Shown: positions 44,801-56,590 of the stretch, one piece after another | How positions within the stretch are numbered: the stretch's first letter is position 1 | Layout of the letters: each line of letters starts with the position of its first letter | Assembly (NCBI GenBank): GCA_000729835.1 | Contig: JFHB01000079.1 | Location: 1-64,000 of the forward strand | DNA from: Atkinsonella hypoxylon | Lineage: Eukaryota > Ascomycota > Sordariomycetes > Hypocreales > Clavicipitaceae | Length of the DNA stretch: 64,000 nucleotides | Direction: 5' to 3' | Notes under the pieces: generated by a model | What the model saw: the letters and a program-made list of their open reading frames with translations, nothing else | Databases searched by the model: none | Told to the model about the DNA's origin: nothing | Made by a program: the position numbers and the translations under genes

Positions 44801-45915
44801 ATCGTTTCTTTTCCAACAGCTACGTCGGCCCTGCTTTGGTGCTTTGCAGTACAGATGGAATTGCTCGACGTGAGTTGGCCGTCAGAGGTTCTGAACTCTG
44901 TCACGTGTCAGCCTCTTTTTGACAAAGACGGCGCTCTGATTTTCAAAGGGCTGTCCGTACGAATGGGCATACATTGTGGAGATTGTGTGAGCGAAATTGA
45001 CCCTGTCACTCGCCGTATGGATTACTTTGGTCCTATGGTAAACAAAGCCTCAAGAATTTCAGCTGTGGCGGATGGCGGCCAAATCACAGTTTCTTCCGAC
45101 TTCATTTCTGAGATTCAAAGATGCCTGGAGAACTACCAAGATACAGAGCGCAACAGCTCGGCTGGATCTGATGATGCTTTTGAAGATGACTCATTCGCAA
45201 CGGCAATTCGAAAAGACTTGAGGTCCCTCACTTCTCAGGGTTTTGAGGTGAAAGAGATGGGAGAAAAGAAGCTCAAAGGACTAGAAAATCCCGAAGTCGT
45301 ATACTCCCTTTACCCTCATGCATTGGCTGGACGAATCGACCAGCACCTGCAACATGAGCGCCGCGACGAAGGTCCTTACAAGCCTGCCATACTGGCCCCC
45401 GGAGAGGAGCTTTCATTTGATCCGGAAAGCATCTGGGCACTGTGGCGGGTCAGTTTACGGCTCGAGATGCTCTGTAGTATGCTCGAAAGCGAGAGAGGAC
45501 CGGGCCTACAGCCTCCTGAAACAGAACTTTTGGAACGATTGAAGATGAAAGGGGGCGAGGTGACGGAGCGGTTCTTGATCAACTTTATGGACCATCAAGT
45601 CAGCAGAATCGAGGTAGGTTTGACACCCTATTTGTCCTAGGTTCATAGTTCATCTTGGTGTGAAGTACACTAACCCTGCGTCAGACTTGTGTCTCGACAT
45701 TAACAATGCGCCATCTTGCTCGAGGTAGTGGAGCGATTCGCGAGCTTGACGACTTGCGTGGACCCATGGCTCTGGTCCTAGATTTCTTTGTGCAACAACA
45801 GCAGGAACTCGCACGATACAAACAGAGGTACGGAGAGCTTCCGCCTCTCGAGGCAGACAAAGCTCTCACGCATTTCCAAGTCGGAGAATTAGAAGCAAAC
45901 GGTGAAGCCAGGTAA
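38836..45915 (+). CDS. Adenylate cyclase (CYR1/MAC1/CR-1 type)
   Basis: Four exons: 38836-39008, 39194-39941, 40292-45613 and 45685-45915, 2,157 residues. It makes cAMP for PKA, controlling growth, conidiation and, in pathogens, infection structures. Order of parts: disordered Ser-rich N-terminus with the small G-alpha-binding segment (GHVYHLDTNLNDMEG, about 535), Ras-association domain (about 617-710, SYFIRIFRSDGTF), leucine-rich repeats (about 737-1,357) interrupted by a proline/serine insert (about 1,097-1,217), PP2C-like domain (about 1,435-1,703, LLGLFDGQA) and class III cyclase domain (about 1,757-1,984; metal Asp in FTDIKNST and GDAF; adenine and transition-state residues in DYFGPMVNKASR). 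The C-terminal exon ends in the CAP-binding-like helical tail. An in-frame ATG at 38767 is an alternative start. Complete. Confidence 0.95.
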
Positions 45916-46605
45916 TAGGCGCAAAATGAAATTTCAACGGGGTCCGAGACTCAGCGGTTTTCAAATTCGGCTTAAAAGGAGGATTGTCAACCAGGCAGTG
46001 GAAAACGAGTACGTGAATTGAGGTGGTTCGCAAGTCAATTTGCTTAGCCTCATCAGAGTTTTATAGTGGTCGGTTTGTGTCTAGGGCGTCTAGTTGGAAA
46101 GGAGATAATGGACCGTTGCGTATCATTTTTCTACGTACAGCAGGCACATACTTCTGGGATTGTTGCTTTCTTGGATCAAGTTGCTGGGACTGGTGCAATG
46201 GGTCGGCAACGACGAAGTGGCGTTTTTTTTTGTTTTGTTTTTTTTTGGCCCTTGTTTCTTTTTCTTTTTGGTAACTGTAGCCTGCTTTCAATATCATATG
46301 AGATATAACCTAGGCGTTTGTGGTTATTTGTTTTGGTCAGCGCGATTATGAGAACGCCTCGGCTACCTACTTGTTAAAATGGAAACATTGGGAAAACATT
46401 GATAATGCAACTGAAGACTGGCCGATTTCAAGAAATTGTGAGACTGCGATATATTCGCTCCCCTTTCCTCGACTCGGAGATGAACTGACTTTTTTTTTAA
46501 AAAAAAAAAAACCAATTCCCTTTATAGAAAAATCCAGAGATGGGAAGAGCATGACTCGTTATATTAAGTCGTTATATTAGACACTACTTCTATACTGGGT
46601 TCTGC
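45916..46605. other. Convergent intergenic region
   Basis: 3' ends of adenylate cyclase (+) and ALG12 (-). T-rich and A-rich homopolymers at 46,220-46,265 and 46,492-46,511. No gene is seen. Confidence 0.5.
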
Positions 46606-48402
46606 TCAGACAAGATCCCTCTGCTTCATGATGTGTATGCGAGGGGACATTTTCGGCCCAATCCACCACCCACCAGTGTACTTCCTCACTGATTCTCTAA
46701 GCGCGGCAACCTTGGCTCCAAGTCCGAGAGCCTTGTACTTTCCCAGACTGGGCTCCGGTTGTCCAGGTCGCAATACCTCGATGCCACTATATCCGTGGAC
46801 AGCCCCGACTACTTGCCACTTGCCGACAGCCCGCGCCGTGTCTTCCATCAGGGCGAAATCGAATCTTTGCCAGAAAATAGGCCAGCCCATTTGATTGCTC
46901 TTTTCGGTCTTGTCGAAGAAGTAGATTGGTGTGTCTGTGACATCCGTGTTCCAGAATTCGCTGAGGGCCAGTGGGAGACCCTGTTTATTCTGGTTGAAGA
47001 GCGTCAATCCCGTCATGCAGGTGAGGACGTCGGCGTGTACGGTGACGGGCGCGACGGTGTAGTTGCCCACGTAGTTGTATAGTTGGACGAGGGCGTCACC
47101 GCCGGGGTAATTGAGCGAGGAGAGGAGGAGCATGCCTGTGCTGGCGCACAGGGTCGCGAGTACAGACAGGAGGATGGCTGAGGAGAGGGTTTTATACAGC
47201 GGAGATTTGGAGGCGCGGTTCGATAGATAGGTTGCGGAGAGGGCGGCGGCAAGGGTTAGATTGGGGACGGCGTAGAAGATGAAGCGTGTTTCTTTATGAG
47301 GCTGGAGGGAGTAGATGGCTATGAAGGATAGGATGGGGGCGAGGTTTGCCCTGGTTTGAGGCGCGAGGGAAGGGTGGAGGAGCGCGAAGGCGAGAAGGAA
47401 GAGGCAGGCTGGGTTCAGGAGAAGACGGGGGATCGCGGAGGTAAAGTAGTAATGCCATGGGGATGTCCCCCAGTCGGACGATTTTCCCAGGATGGCATTG
47501 TAGTAGAAGCCCCAGAGTTCGGGCCACAGCGGTTTCTGCCAGAAGTAAGAGTCAATGGGGACGGAGATGGCAAGCGAGCCGAGGAGCGAGACGAGGCCGA
47601 CTCTGATGAGGGTGCGGAGGGAGATTTGCCGCGTGAGGAGGAGGTAGAGGGATGTGGTGGCGAGGAGGATGGCGATTTCGGAACGGAAGACGACACATGC
47701 GAAGGTGAGGATGCTAAGGGCTTGTTGTTGACGGACACGGGAGAGACGCAGGCTCTGCTGAGGAAGTAAGAATGCTAACGAGAGAGTGGCTATGCTTTTT
47801 TTTTTTTGCCAGCGTTAGTTTCTCTTCCTCCGTCCGTCATATTCATGACTAAAACGAGGAGGGGGCAAATCGTACTCAGCCCAAAGGCAAACATATTAGG
47901 CAACGTCCTCCCAAGATAATACACCACGTGAAACTGGCTCATGAGCAAGCCAGCCCACCACCTCGCGGCAGGCCGCCCAAAGGCCCGCTCGACAGCCGTC
48001 TTGAAGACGACCAAGCACGAGGCATTGAACAAGGCCAGCACCGTCCGCACAATGAGCTGAGCGTGCCGGAAGCCAAGCAGGGCGACGACAGGCTGCGCGA
48101 CGCCCGCGAGGACGACGGGGCCTACGAACGTGCGCGGCACGGCGCCGGGGAAGCTGAAGTGGTCGTAGGTCTGGCGGAGGCGCGCGGAGGCGGGCGTGCC
48201 GTAGGTGAGCACGTCGTGCGTGGCCTGGAGGCTGAAGGACTCTTCTACCTTTGTGTGAGGCGCGATGAGGATGTGGCATAGGGGGAGGACGTAGAGGATG
48301 CTTGTGAGGAAGGTGTCTTTGATCCTTGTTAGCTTTGTTTTCCTCGGCGTAACCTGGGGAGTTTCTTTCGCGAGGTGTTACCTGGGAGGGCCATGGTGGC
48401 AT
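46606..48402 (-). CDS. ALG12: Dol-P-Man alpha-1,6-mannosyltransferase ALG12 (GT22)
   Basis: Three exons: 48402-48382, 48332-47876 and 47774-46606, 548 residues. It adds the eighth mannose to the lipid-linked N-glycan precursor in the ER lumen. Motifs: HTKVEESFSLQATHDVL, YDHFSFPGAVPRTFVGP (ALG12 signature), RTLPNMFAFGL, HKETRFIFYAVPNL, many hydrophobic membrane segments, and the C-terminal HADVLTCMTGLTLF. The second intron (TTAG acceptor, CTAAC branch) is secure because it restores phase. The first intron is only 49 nt with an unusual AAAG acceptor. I chose it because no other in-frame ATG precedes the conserved region, so the first seven residues are tentative. Confidence 0.87.
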
Positions 48403-48641
48403 GTTGCATAGGTGGCTGGCTAGTCTGGACGCTGAAGCCTGGACGCTGAAGCGTCGAATCCAAGTTGATATTCATGTCATGTACAACCGTGTTCAAAGCT
48501 TCATCCACGTCCCCCCCCCCCCCCTCCCCTCCACCTTCCCCCCCTCGGAAGCGGCGCAACCATCCCCCGCGCAACCTCTCCGACGACCACAAGCTCCAAA
48601 CCATCGCACACTTCCAGCGCCATCAACTCCCATCCGCCACA
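48403..48641. promoter_or_regulatory. Shared divergent promoter ALG12 / YOS1
   Basis: 239 bases separate the two start codons. A run of about 15 C followed by C-rich sequence lies at 48,511-48,545, and a duplicated TGGACGCTGAAGC lies at 48,427-48,452. Both flanking genes serve the early secretory pathway. Confidence 0.6.
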
Positions 48642-49094
48642 ATGCTCTTCTTCGGCTCCTTTCTCTACATCACCGTCCTCCTCATCAACGCAGTCGCCAT
48701 TCTAAGCGAGGACCGATTCCTTGCGCGTAGTACGTCATTCCACCCCTTCTCCATTTCGCTCCCAAAAACAACACACCCCCCCCAGTAAAGGGTTCTGAAC
48801 AAATGACTGACTTTGCTTTTCTCACAGTCAATCTATCGCCGGCATCGTACGACCCTGCATTCGGTTCCGGCGCAGACGCAAGCATCAAGGCGAAAACCAT
48901 CCATTTAATCGCGAGTATCCGCACCATCATGCGAAGTATGGGTTTTCTTTTTCTTTTCCTGTTCCTTTTTCTTGGTTCTTTTTCTCGGTTCTTTCCCCCT
49001 GGAATTTCGGCGGCCGTGTGTGAGCTAACTCGGTGCAGTGCCCCTGATATTCGTCAACTCGGTCATCATTCTATACGAGTTGATACTGGGCTGA
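48642..49094 (+). CDS. YOS1: ER-Golgi transport protein YOS1 (IER3IP1 family)
   Basis: Three exons: 48642-48729, 48828-48935 and 49039-49094, 83 residues. It is a small membrane protein of the Yip1-Yif1 complex, needed for COPII vesicle transport. The N-terminal hydrophobic segment LYITVLLINAVAILSEDRFL and the C-terminal MPLIFVNSVIILYELILG are family hallmarks at the correct spacing, and the middle carries the conserved IKAKTIHLIASIRTIMR. Both introns are in phase with GTACGT and GTATGG donors. It is split into fragments too short to stand out as a single frame. Length is as in yeast and animals (about 80-85). Confidence 0.93.
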
Positions 49095-49527
49095 GCTGTA
49101 GTTTTCGGGGCATGAACGGGAGGGCAACCTGTCCATAATTTACATACAAGGCGGGCTGGCTACGATGAACACGAGTACAACTTCTAAATATCCAACAGTC
49201 AGGCATAGCTTTAGTCTTAACTCCATCCTGAGATCGCACACTATAATTTGGATTGCAGTCTTGCTGGCAAATTTACTTTACAACATCCTCTATTCTGGGG
49301 ATGCAACGTGGCATCTCGATGCTATTTCTGACCATTCTGGCAATCAATTGCCTGCCATCTCCCATGACAGATTGTACCAGACCCTCTCTTGAATTACTAA
49401 TGGCTCTGATCGTCGAATCATGCGGGCTAAAATCTACACTAAGATAATCAACAAAGAAGTCTGTATAGATGTCTCTGTGATGTTCAATACAACGCCTGCA
49501 ACATATCATTATTATACCCCAAACATT
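49095..49527. other. Convergent intergenic region
   Basis: 3' ends of YOS1 and creB. AT-rich 49,190-49,510. No gene. Confidence 0.5.
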
Positions 49528-52152
49528 TTACGAGAGTAGGTTGCTGCTCTTCTTGCGCCCAAGTCCAATGCCGAGCCGCCCCTTAGTCTTGTCGGGCCTC
49601 TCCGGGGTGTCACCGTTCTCACTTCCGTTTCGCAAGACGTTGTCATTGCCGCTCTTGTCTTTATGAAAGAAGTTGAAACTCTTGCGAGACATGGATCTGC
49701 TGCCACGTTTAGATCGATCCAAGAAGGCCAATGTGCCAGATGCTATCCCGTTGTCCTTCTTCGTTTCCTCCTCCTGGGCAGCGGTCTTGCTAGCATCGAC
49801 AACTTTCGGGCGCTCTTCTTGTTCGTTCCGCCCCGCTTGAATTCGCTGGACTTGTTCCTTTCTTCGTCTTTTCTCCTCTTCTTTGGCCTGCCGCTCCTTT
49901 GCCTTTTCTTCCTCCTTGACGACCGCTTTGGCTCGCTTCTCTTTCTCCTTCTCTAACTGCTTGGCAGACTTTTCGGCTGCTTCACGCTCTTTCCTTTCGC
50001 GCTTCTTGTCCTCTCTGTTAAATGCCTTTTGCTTCGCTGTTGGTGTTCGCACCAGACCATCAGCTGTTGCTGCTGATGCGGTTCCTGCCAATGCTGGAAT
50101 AGGAATGGCCGGTACATCCCCCAGAGCAGTGGTTGTGCGAAGCATGTCCGGCGCGGTTCGGACATGAGCCAGACTTGGCAATGAATCGTGTTGTGGTAAA
50201 GGGTGAGCGGGGTGCGTTGCTTGCCGCTTCAATGGTGACGTCGTGTCGAGCTTGTCACTGTCCTCGTGGGCCACGTTGGCGGCTTGCGTTGCTAATTTGA
50301 CCTCTTCCATGCCCTCCTTCTCCTGCTCTTGTCGGACCTTCTCGAAAGTAGTCTCTTGGTAAAACAGGACATAGGCAGTAGCCATACCAGGCTTATCCCC
50401 GAAAAAGTTACGCACGAAATGCTTGTCAACGGGCTCAACCATTTCGTCATCGAACAACAGCCAACCTCTGTCCTGAGTCTTGATAATCGACACGTAGTGG
50501 CCGTGGTACGCGTTCCCGCCGATATGCACAACTACAGCGTATAATTCATACAAGCGATCGGGATCCTCGGCATCATCTGTGGTGTTGAGCATGCGAAGGT
50601 GATAGGGATATACAACACGGTGGAACAGTTTCTGCAGACGACTATAGTCCTCGGTGTACTTGAACCGCTTCAGATGCAACGTTAGTATCCTCGGTAAGCG
50701 TTTCACTTTCATTCGTTTCTCCGCTTCTTGCAGACCGCCGCAATGGTCACAGTGAAACTTGTTTCGCTCACATAGCATCTCCTCTGCAGAAAATTTGCGC
50801 AAACAAGATGTAACGGATGCATGCTCTTCAAGGTCGATGGAAAGATCAAGAAAGGTCTCGTCGCGTTGTGACGCTGTTTCGCAAGTGAGGCACCTCGTCT
50901 CCGATGTTAAAACACCCTCGAAAATGTCGTGAACCCAGCCAATTCCCGGCGTCTGGTGACCGTTGGCGTGATTCAGGACCGTAGACCCCACGATATTCCC
51001 CACGGATTGTTTAAGATCATACTGATCTTTTAATCCATCAAGCTCCTGACATCGACGTGCGTTCTTTTCGATATTTGAAATAACGTCGTTGAGCACAAGG
51101 CCATAAAACTCATGTGCATCCTGATGCATTGAGTTTCGAAACATTTCATTATCGCGCTTGAAAATTTCCAGGAATCGTTGCGGGCTTAATACTCCCGTCC
51201 TTGTAGAACTATGCAGCAGCGCAAGGAAGATGTCTTTCAGTCCAGTAAAAGTACACTCATCCATGCCGTAGGCGACTGCATTCTCCTGTGCGAGCTCTAA
51301 AATTGGACCCTTGAGCATAGCTTGCTTCTTTTTGTATTCGGGCGTATCAGGCTTGTCCTCGGGCTTTACAACTTGACCGGCTGTTGCCTGCCCCGAGTTG
51401 ATGGCTTGCCGGTTTTTTGGAATCTGCGATGTATTACCATTCTTTTGTTTCTGCTGTAGCGTACTTGCATTAGGATTCATTGGTGGTCGAATTGTTACGT
51501 TGACTTTGGGCCGAGTTCCGTTCGGAGTCCCCGGGGGCGAGTAGGAGGGATAATTGATGACACTTTGTCGGAAGAGGTCCGAATAAAACAAGGCCTGTAC
51601 TATAGAATTGCAATAGCTATGAGCGGGTACATGTCAGCTCGGAGTCGGGGCTCACGAGGGGAACGTAGCACAAGCAATCATACCATGTGTTTCCAAACTG
51701 TGAGGAGAAAAGCTCGGTTAGCAAGCTCGGCCCAGTCGTGATTGGGGCGGATAACGCGGATGCATTCGCCGACAAGGCGCAGGGAAGGCGCGTGCAAGAG
51801 CGCTTACATTTTCGAAGCCGAAGAATCTGTCACTGCCATCCTCCCGAGGCGGACCTGCATTTTGCAGCATCTTTTCGAGAGGGGTTATTTCAAACACGGC
51901 TTCATCTTTCTTTTTCGCCTGCGCATCCTTCGACGCTTGGTTTGGTGATGCCTAAGAACAGGATCTTGTCAGCAAGTTAGTTGCCCATGGAGGAAGCTTG
52001 GCAAGCCAGCCCAGGTAGTGCGTGCGGATGAGAAGTGTGACGGCGAGTTGGCCGTCGAGCCGAAATGCGGTGCGAGAATCCGGAACAAAGGGATCGGTAC
52101 AGGAATGACATACCGAACTGGCACTCTTTATCTTGGTCAGAAATCCAGCCAT
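49528..52152 (-). CDS. creB: Ubiquitin-specific protease CreB (USP12/46 type)
   Basis: Four exons: 52152-52114, 51951-51808, 51697-51684 (a 14-nt microexon) and 51616-49528, 761 residues, close to the A. nidulans CreB length. It is a deubiquitinase acting with the WD40 protein CreC in carbon catabolite control. The Cys box GFENFGNTCYCNSIVQALFY is assembled only by splicing: the microexon encodes FGNT and the first two bases of the catalytic Cys codon (residue 66). Other motifs: NSMHQDAHEFYGLVLN, zinc-finger cysteines CLTC...CDHC, the His box GNAYHGHYVSI (about 435), WLLFDDE and AYVLFYQ. The C-terminal 200 residues are a charged coiled coil (KEREAAEKSAKQLEKEKE) plus a Ser-rich tail. Complete. 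Confidence 0.95.
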
Positions 52153-54383
52153 AACTGCGCTGTTTGTCCCGAGTCGAAGCCCCGGGCGAAGAGGCTGCCT
52201 GCAGTCGTGGTAGTCCGTCCCAGGCACGACGTCGTTTCGAATCAGCCGCTGGGTGGAATTGGCAGCCCCAGGTGCGCAGCACCCGCGATGTTACTTGGAT
52301 GCCGATCAGAACAAGGTGTCATACGCATGGGGACAGTTGAGAAGCGATTTGGGGTTGAGCAACGAGCGAATTCTTTTTGTTTTGAGCGGCGGGTAAAGTT
52401 GACGCAACTGGGTCCAGGCGTCGAGCGCCGAGGCGGGGCGCAGGCTGGCTGGCCTGAATGCGCCGCGCCCAGAACAAGCCGTTGGCGGAGCTGGGGAAAG
52501 CGGAGGGTGTTTGGGGTGGTGTGGGATTGATGGACATGGGGGGGAGACGGGGGTATGGGGCGAGGGGCGAGGGGCGAGGGGCGAGGGGCGAGGGGCGTGG
52601 ACGTGGACGCGGACATGCATCATGCATGGATGGGGGGCGACATGGGGATGTGGATGTGAATGTGGTGGACGTGGAGGGACAGAATATGTGCATGCGACAA
52701 GTGGCCGGCCCGCCTGGCGCCCGACGATCTAGAGGCTAGGCTGTTAGCTGATTGCTAACACGGAGTGCACAGATCGGGTTTTTATGGCGGAGAGAGAGGC
52801 GACAGAGAAAGAGAGTATGTGTCTGTGTGAGTCTCCAGGAGTTGCCGTCGAACATGAGGCCAACGTAATAACACTGGGCCTACGTCATCTGGCACCGCAC
52901 CGATCGATGTCCAGATGTACGTACACATGTGCGCATGTGCAGTGCAGATGCAGGCAGGCCTGGACAAACACGCCCAGGACCAAGTGCAGTTCCTGCCGAC
53001 TGATGGATGGATGGCCTGGCAGAAAGAACATGGCGGCCCTGCAAACAAACAATGAGCAAGCTATTAATAACAACAGGTGTCAAGGTGGGAGCGGGTGGGA
53101 GCCAGAACAACAAACAACACCAGTTGACCCAAAAGGGAACCAACCAGCCTTGTCAGCCCTGACTGCAGGCGGCGGGAGGCTACCAACAGGACCCAACAGG
53201 GCCCAACAGGGCCCAACAGGACTGGACCAGACGCAACACGGCAGCATCGGTAGGGGCATAGTTACGGAGAGACACCACAGGAAGCCACCACAGGAAGCCA
53301 CCCTCACCAGGAGTGTGCGTGCTCCATGCAGCTCGGGATAATAGTTAGCCTCGAATCCGAAATTGTCATCCATGCTCCATGCCAGGCCAGAACATACATG
53401 GAAATTCATGCTGGCAAGTCCATGGCTGATGGCGCAACAGGGACTCTGTCAATGGAAACCTGGGCGCGTCAATGTGCTGATCTGGTCATCGAGGCAATGA
53501 CGCCCATGACGGCAGGACATCTTGCCGTTGCTGAAGGCACCCCCTGGCATCCACTGGTGGCACGTGGGATAGATGCCTGGTTGCATCCCGTACTTCATAG
53601 GGTACGAACTACTCATCTCTCATCTCCAATCTCATCTCCAATGTGACATCAGTCATCTGCGATTATCCGAGCTACAAAACGCTACACTAACTAGTTACAG
53701 TGCCACATTTTCCGCAGCCATTGAAAGTAGTGCGAGGTTTCGCGCCCCAGCCATGAGGCTGTGGGTGACGAGCCTTATCGTCTCCAAAGAGATAATAATC
53801 ATTTGGGCTGCATCGCACCAATGCATGCACCCGATGCTGCTCGGTGCTCGGGTGTCGCTGACTTCAGTCGATATTTTCAAACATAGTGCATATTCACGCC
53901 TGCCACTGCACTAGCGTACTTTGTACTGTCAACTACGTTGCATCCCGAGCATATATCCTTCGAGTGGCATGAGCGCTCAAGTACCCTCCCTAGGTATTCC
54001 ACTCGAAGTGGATTGGCCTCGTTCGACCTAGCCAACCAACTAGCAGGATTGCTGAATCATGATGGTTCGCAGTGTGCATCAGTAGTACAATTTTGATTGG
54101 CAAGGCAACCTTTCTTGCCCGCATTAGTATCTGTCGTCCCACCACCGTCAACAAATACACCCTACGGCATGTCGATGGCTTCAATCGTGTCAAAATCAAC
54201 CCACTCAGTTCTAGTCGGTCCGTCCTAACCCCCCCCCCCGACCAACTCTTCCCAAATTGTCAACCATCAAATCCAGCCAATGCTCAAAGGTCGATTGTGC
54301 AGTCACGCGGGAGCCAATTTAATCCGGTCCTGCGATACCAACATCACGAATTTGACCCTTGCGATACAGGTTGGACTAGAAGT
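52153..54383. other. Intergenic region upstream of creB and downstream of MIR1
   Basis: About 2.2 kb, no gene with family support. Includes a G-rich minisatellite (52,557-52,598), several short imperfect direct repeats (CCCAACAGGG at 53,192-53,222; CCACAGGAAG at 53,276-53,300) and a C9 tract at 54,230. The creB promoter is in the leftmost part. Confidence 0.55.
52557..52598 (+). repeat. GGGGCGA minisatellite, about six copies, possible G-quadruplex
   Basis: Seven-base unit GGGGCGA in tandem from 52557, with the sixth copy ending GGGGCGT. The six runs of four G spaced by CGA meet the usual G-quadruplex rule on the plus strand. It is about 405-450 bp upstream of the creB start. Confidence 0.8.
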
Positions 54384-55647
54384 CTACTTCCTTTCCGAAG
54401 GGGGAGGACCGCCCGTCGTTGGGAGACCCATGAAAATCTTGAAATAATCCTTTCCATATGGTTAGCGGAAAGCTTTGCAATTCCACAATGACCAAGCCTT
54501 GACTTACATAAATCATCCACTGAAGGCCAGTCAAAGTACCGATCATGACAATTCGAACAGGGAGACCGTTCCACAACCCCTTAAATCCTATATCCTTGTA
54601 TATGCGACCAATTGCAGAGCCAAATGCCTCACCAGCTGCGCGGTTCGTGTTGAGCTTACTGACCATGACATCCGCAGGGTGAGAGACAATGGCACAAAGA
54701 ATACCTGCAAGGTAGCCGCCAGTAAAGGACACCCCAGTTTGCGCAGCCTTGCTGTAGTCGCTCTTTTGCCCTGGAAGGCGGTCATAGATGATTTCCACAA
54801 TTGTCTCAAATGATGCAAACTTCATCATCGTGTAGGGGATTTGACGACCCCACAAGGGATACAGGCCTTTGTATAAGCCCGCGAAACCTTCCTTTTCCGT
54901 AATAGCTCTGATCCCACTCAGTGTCCCGGTATAAGGATTAGGCATAGTTCCCTGCATTCGCACCTTGACGGCTTCAAACGGGCACAAGGCAATATCGGCC
55001 AAGAATTCGGCCGAGGCGGATGCTGCTAAGTAGAGACCGGTCTTGTACTTGTATGCAGCCTCTGGGCCAGCAACGTCGCTGTACGTTTTCTTGAAGTACT
55101 CATACCATCCATACTTGAAGGCTCCCTGGGCACTATAACCAAAAAATGTTGGGCTATATCCAGTCATTATCCCACGAAACCCTTCAGCACGAAAGATTTT
55201 GCCCCATGCTTGAAAGTTGCCTTTGTAAAGCTTCGAGTCTACCTGGCGACGAGTCTTGACGAGGTCAAGCGGGGTCACAAAGGTATGGGTAATTCCCTAG
55301 ACGATTGTAGCCGATTAAGTAGTTGATCACAACATGAGAACATCCAGAACAGGATTAAGGAGACTCACGCAGGCAAGCAATCCACCAAAAGTACAAGCAG
55401 CATAGTATTTGCCAGAATATAATTCGATATTCCCTGCCTTGACTTGAGCCGCAGAGCTTGCTTTTTCAAATTCGTTTTTAGCTTCAGCGCTGAGCTGCTT
55501 TGCTTTGCCTTTCGCGTCCTCAACCATAGAATAGGCACTATAGAGCTCAGGCCGAGCTTGGAGCGGCGTGGGCTTGGAAAGGCCGCCTTCCGTCAGAGAA
55601 CCGAGGGAGCCCTTTAGGGTCTCAGGACGAGGAAGTGGGTGCGTCAT
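54384..55647 (-). CDS. MIR1: Mitochondrial phosphate carrier (MIR1/PIC2 type)
   Basis: Three exons: 55647-55369, 55296-54508 and 54449-54384, 377 residues. It imports phosphate with protons across the inner mitochondrial membrane. Three carrier repeats have the signatures TPLDLVKTRRQ, CPFEAVKVRMQ and HPADVMVSKLN, with the phosphate-carrier motif ELYSGKYYAACTFGGLLAC before the first. The last exon is just 22 codons (DYFKIFMGLPTTGG...), recovered after the GTAAGT donor. Reading through that intron would give a false longer tail. The N-terminal 75 residues are longer and more charged than the yeast protein and may be a targeting extension. Complete. Confidence 0.93.
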
Positions 55648-56590
55648 GCTGCTTGCAAGCTAGACGTGGAGAAATTGTTGAACTTTAGGGTCTGCAAAGA
55701 GTGCACGAATTGGACACGGAGTTGAATACACCTATCTGCCAGAATGACTAGACTTAGTTCTGCCTTTTCATGTAGGGACACGAGGCGGAAACAAATCGCG
55801 ATGCCTTGCGAGCAGATGTCGCACTTGAAACACTACACCTCATGGATAGAGTTGATTGAGGCAAATATATCTATATCTGGACGCAACTCACCAAGAATGG
55901 ACAACACTCCTGGCAGCACCTGACGGAGGAGACGGGGACAAGGTCGAATTGGACAAAATTGTCGCGATGCGATGGGAACCTAAGCGACTAAATTCTCGCC
56001 AGATGAAAAGTGTTCGAGGAAGCCGACAGATTAAGAGGGTGGAAACCACGACAAGTCGGACTTAATGGGAGCATTAAAGCCGAGCGTAACAGCAAGCTAC
56101 TTGTCAGCCGGCCGGTCGCACTTACTTCAACAGTGACATCACCGAATGGTAACTGCCAGCCAGTCTGGCTGCCGTCAGCCCCTCCTGCCGTCTTATCGTG
56201 GCACCGCCATGGCAAGCCATTGGATTGGCCGAGAAATTGTGGTGAAAACCTATTTTTCTTCTAATGAAAGAACTTTATTATAAAATGAATGAATGAATGA
56301 AATTCTATAACGGGGTACCGTTCCTGTGGCCCAGCAACACCATGTCTAAATGCTCCATCACATCCAATCACAGAGCGCCTTAATAGTGGAGCATACTATT
56401 CGCCAAGCTGCCCCACTTGGTTCTACGTCAGCAACAAATTTCGACATTCTTGTCCCGGGTTCCACCCAACCAAAGCTCTAATACAACGGACCGTTCGTTG
56501 CCGATTCAATACCATTTCTCTCAACCCACGGCAGCTTGTTTCCCATTCCTAGAGTTCGCCCGACTACAGTTCGACACAAGGTGACTCATC
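55648..56590. other. Divergent intergenic region
   Basis: Between MIR1 (-) and the CBS-domain gene (+). Contains an ATGA/TGAA microrepeat at 56,285-56,301. No gene is seen. Confidence 0.5.

Noticed and set aside
47356..48281. Long plus-strand frames (47356-47769, 47928-48281)
   Set aside because: Antisense of GC-rich ALG12 exons; the acidic low-complexity translations have no family support.
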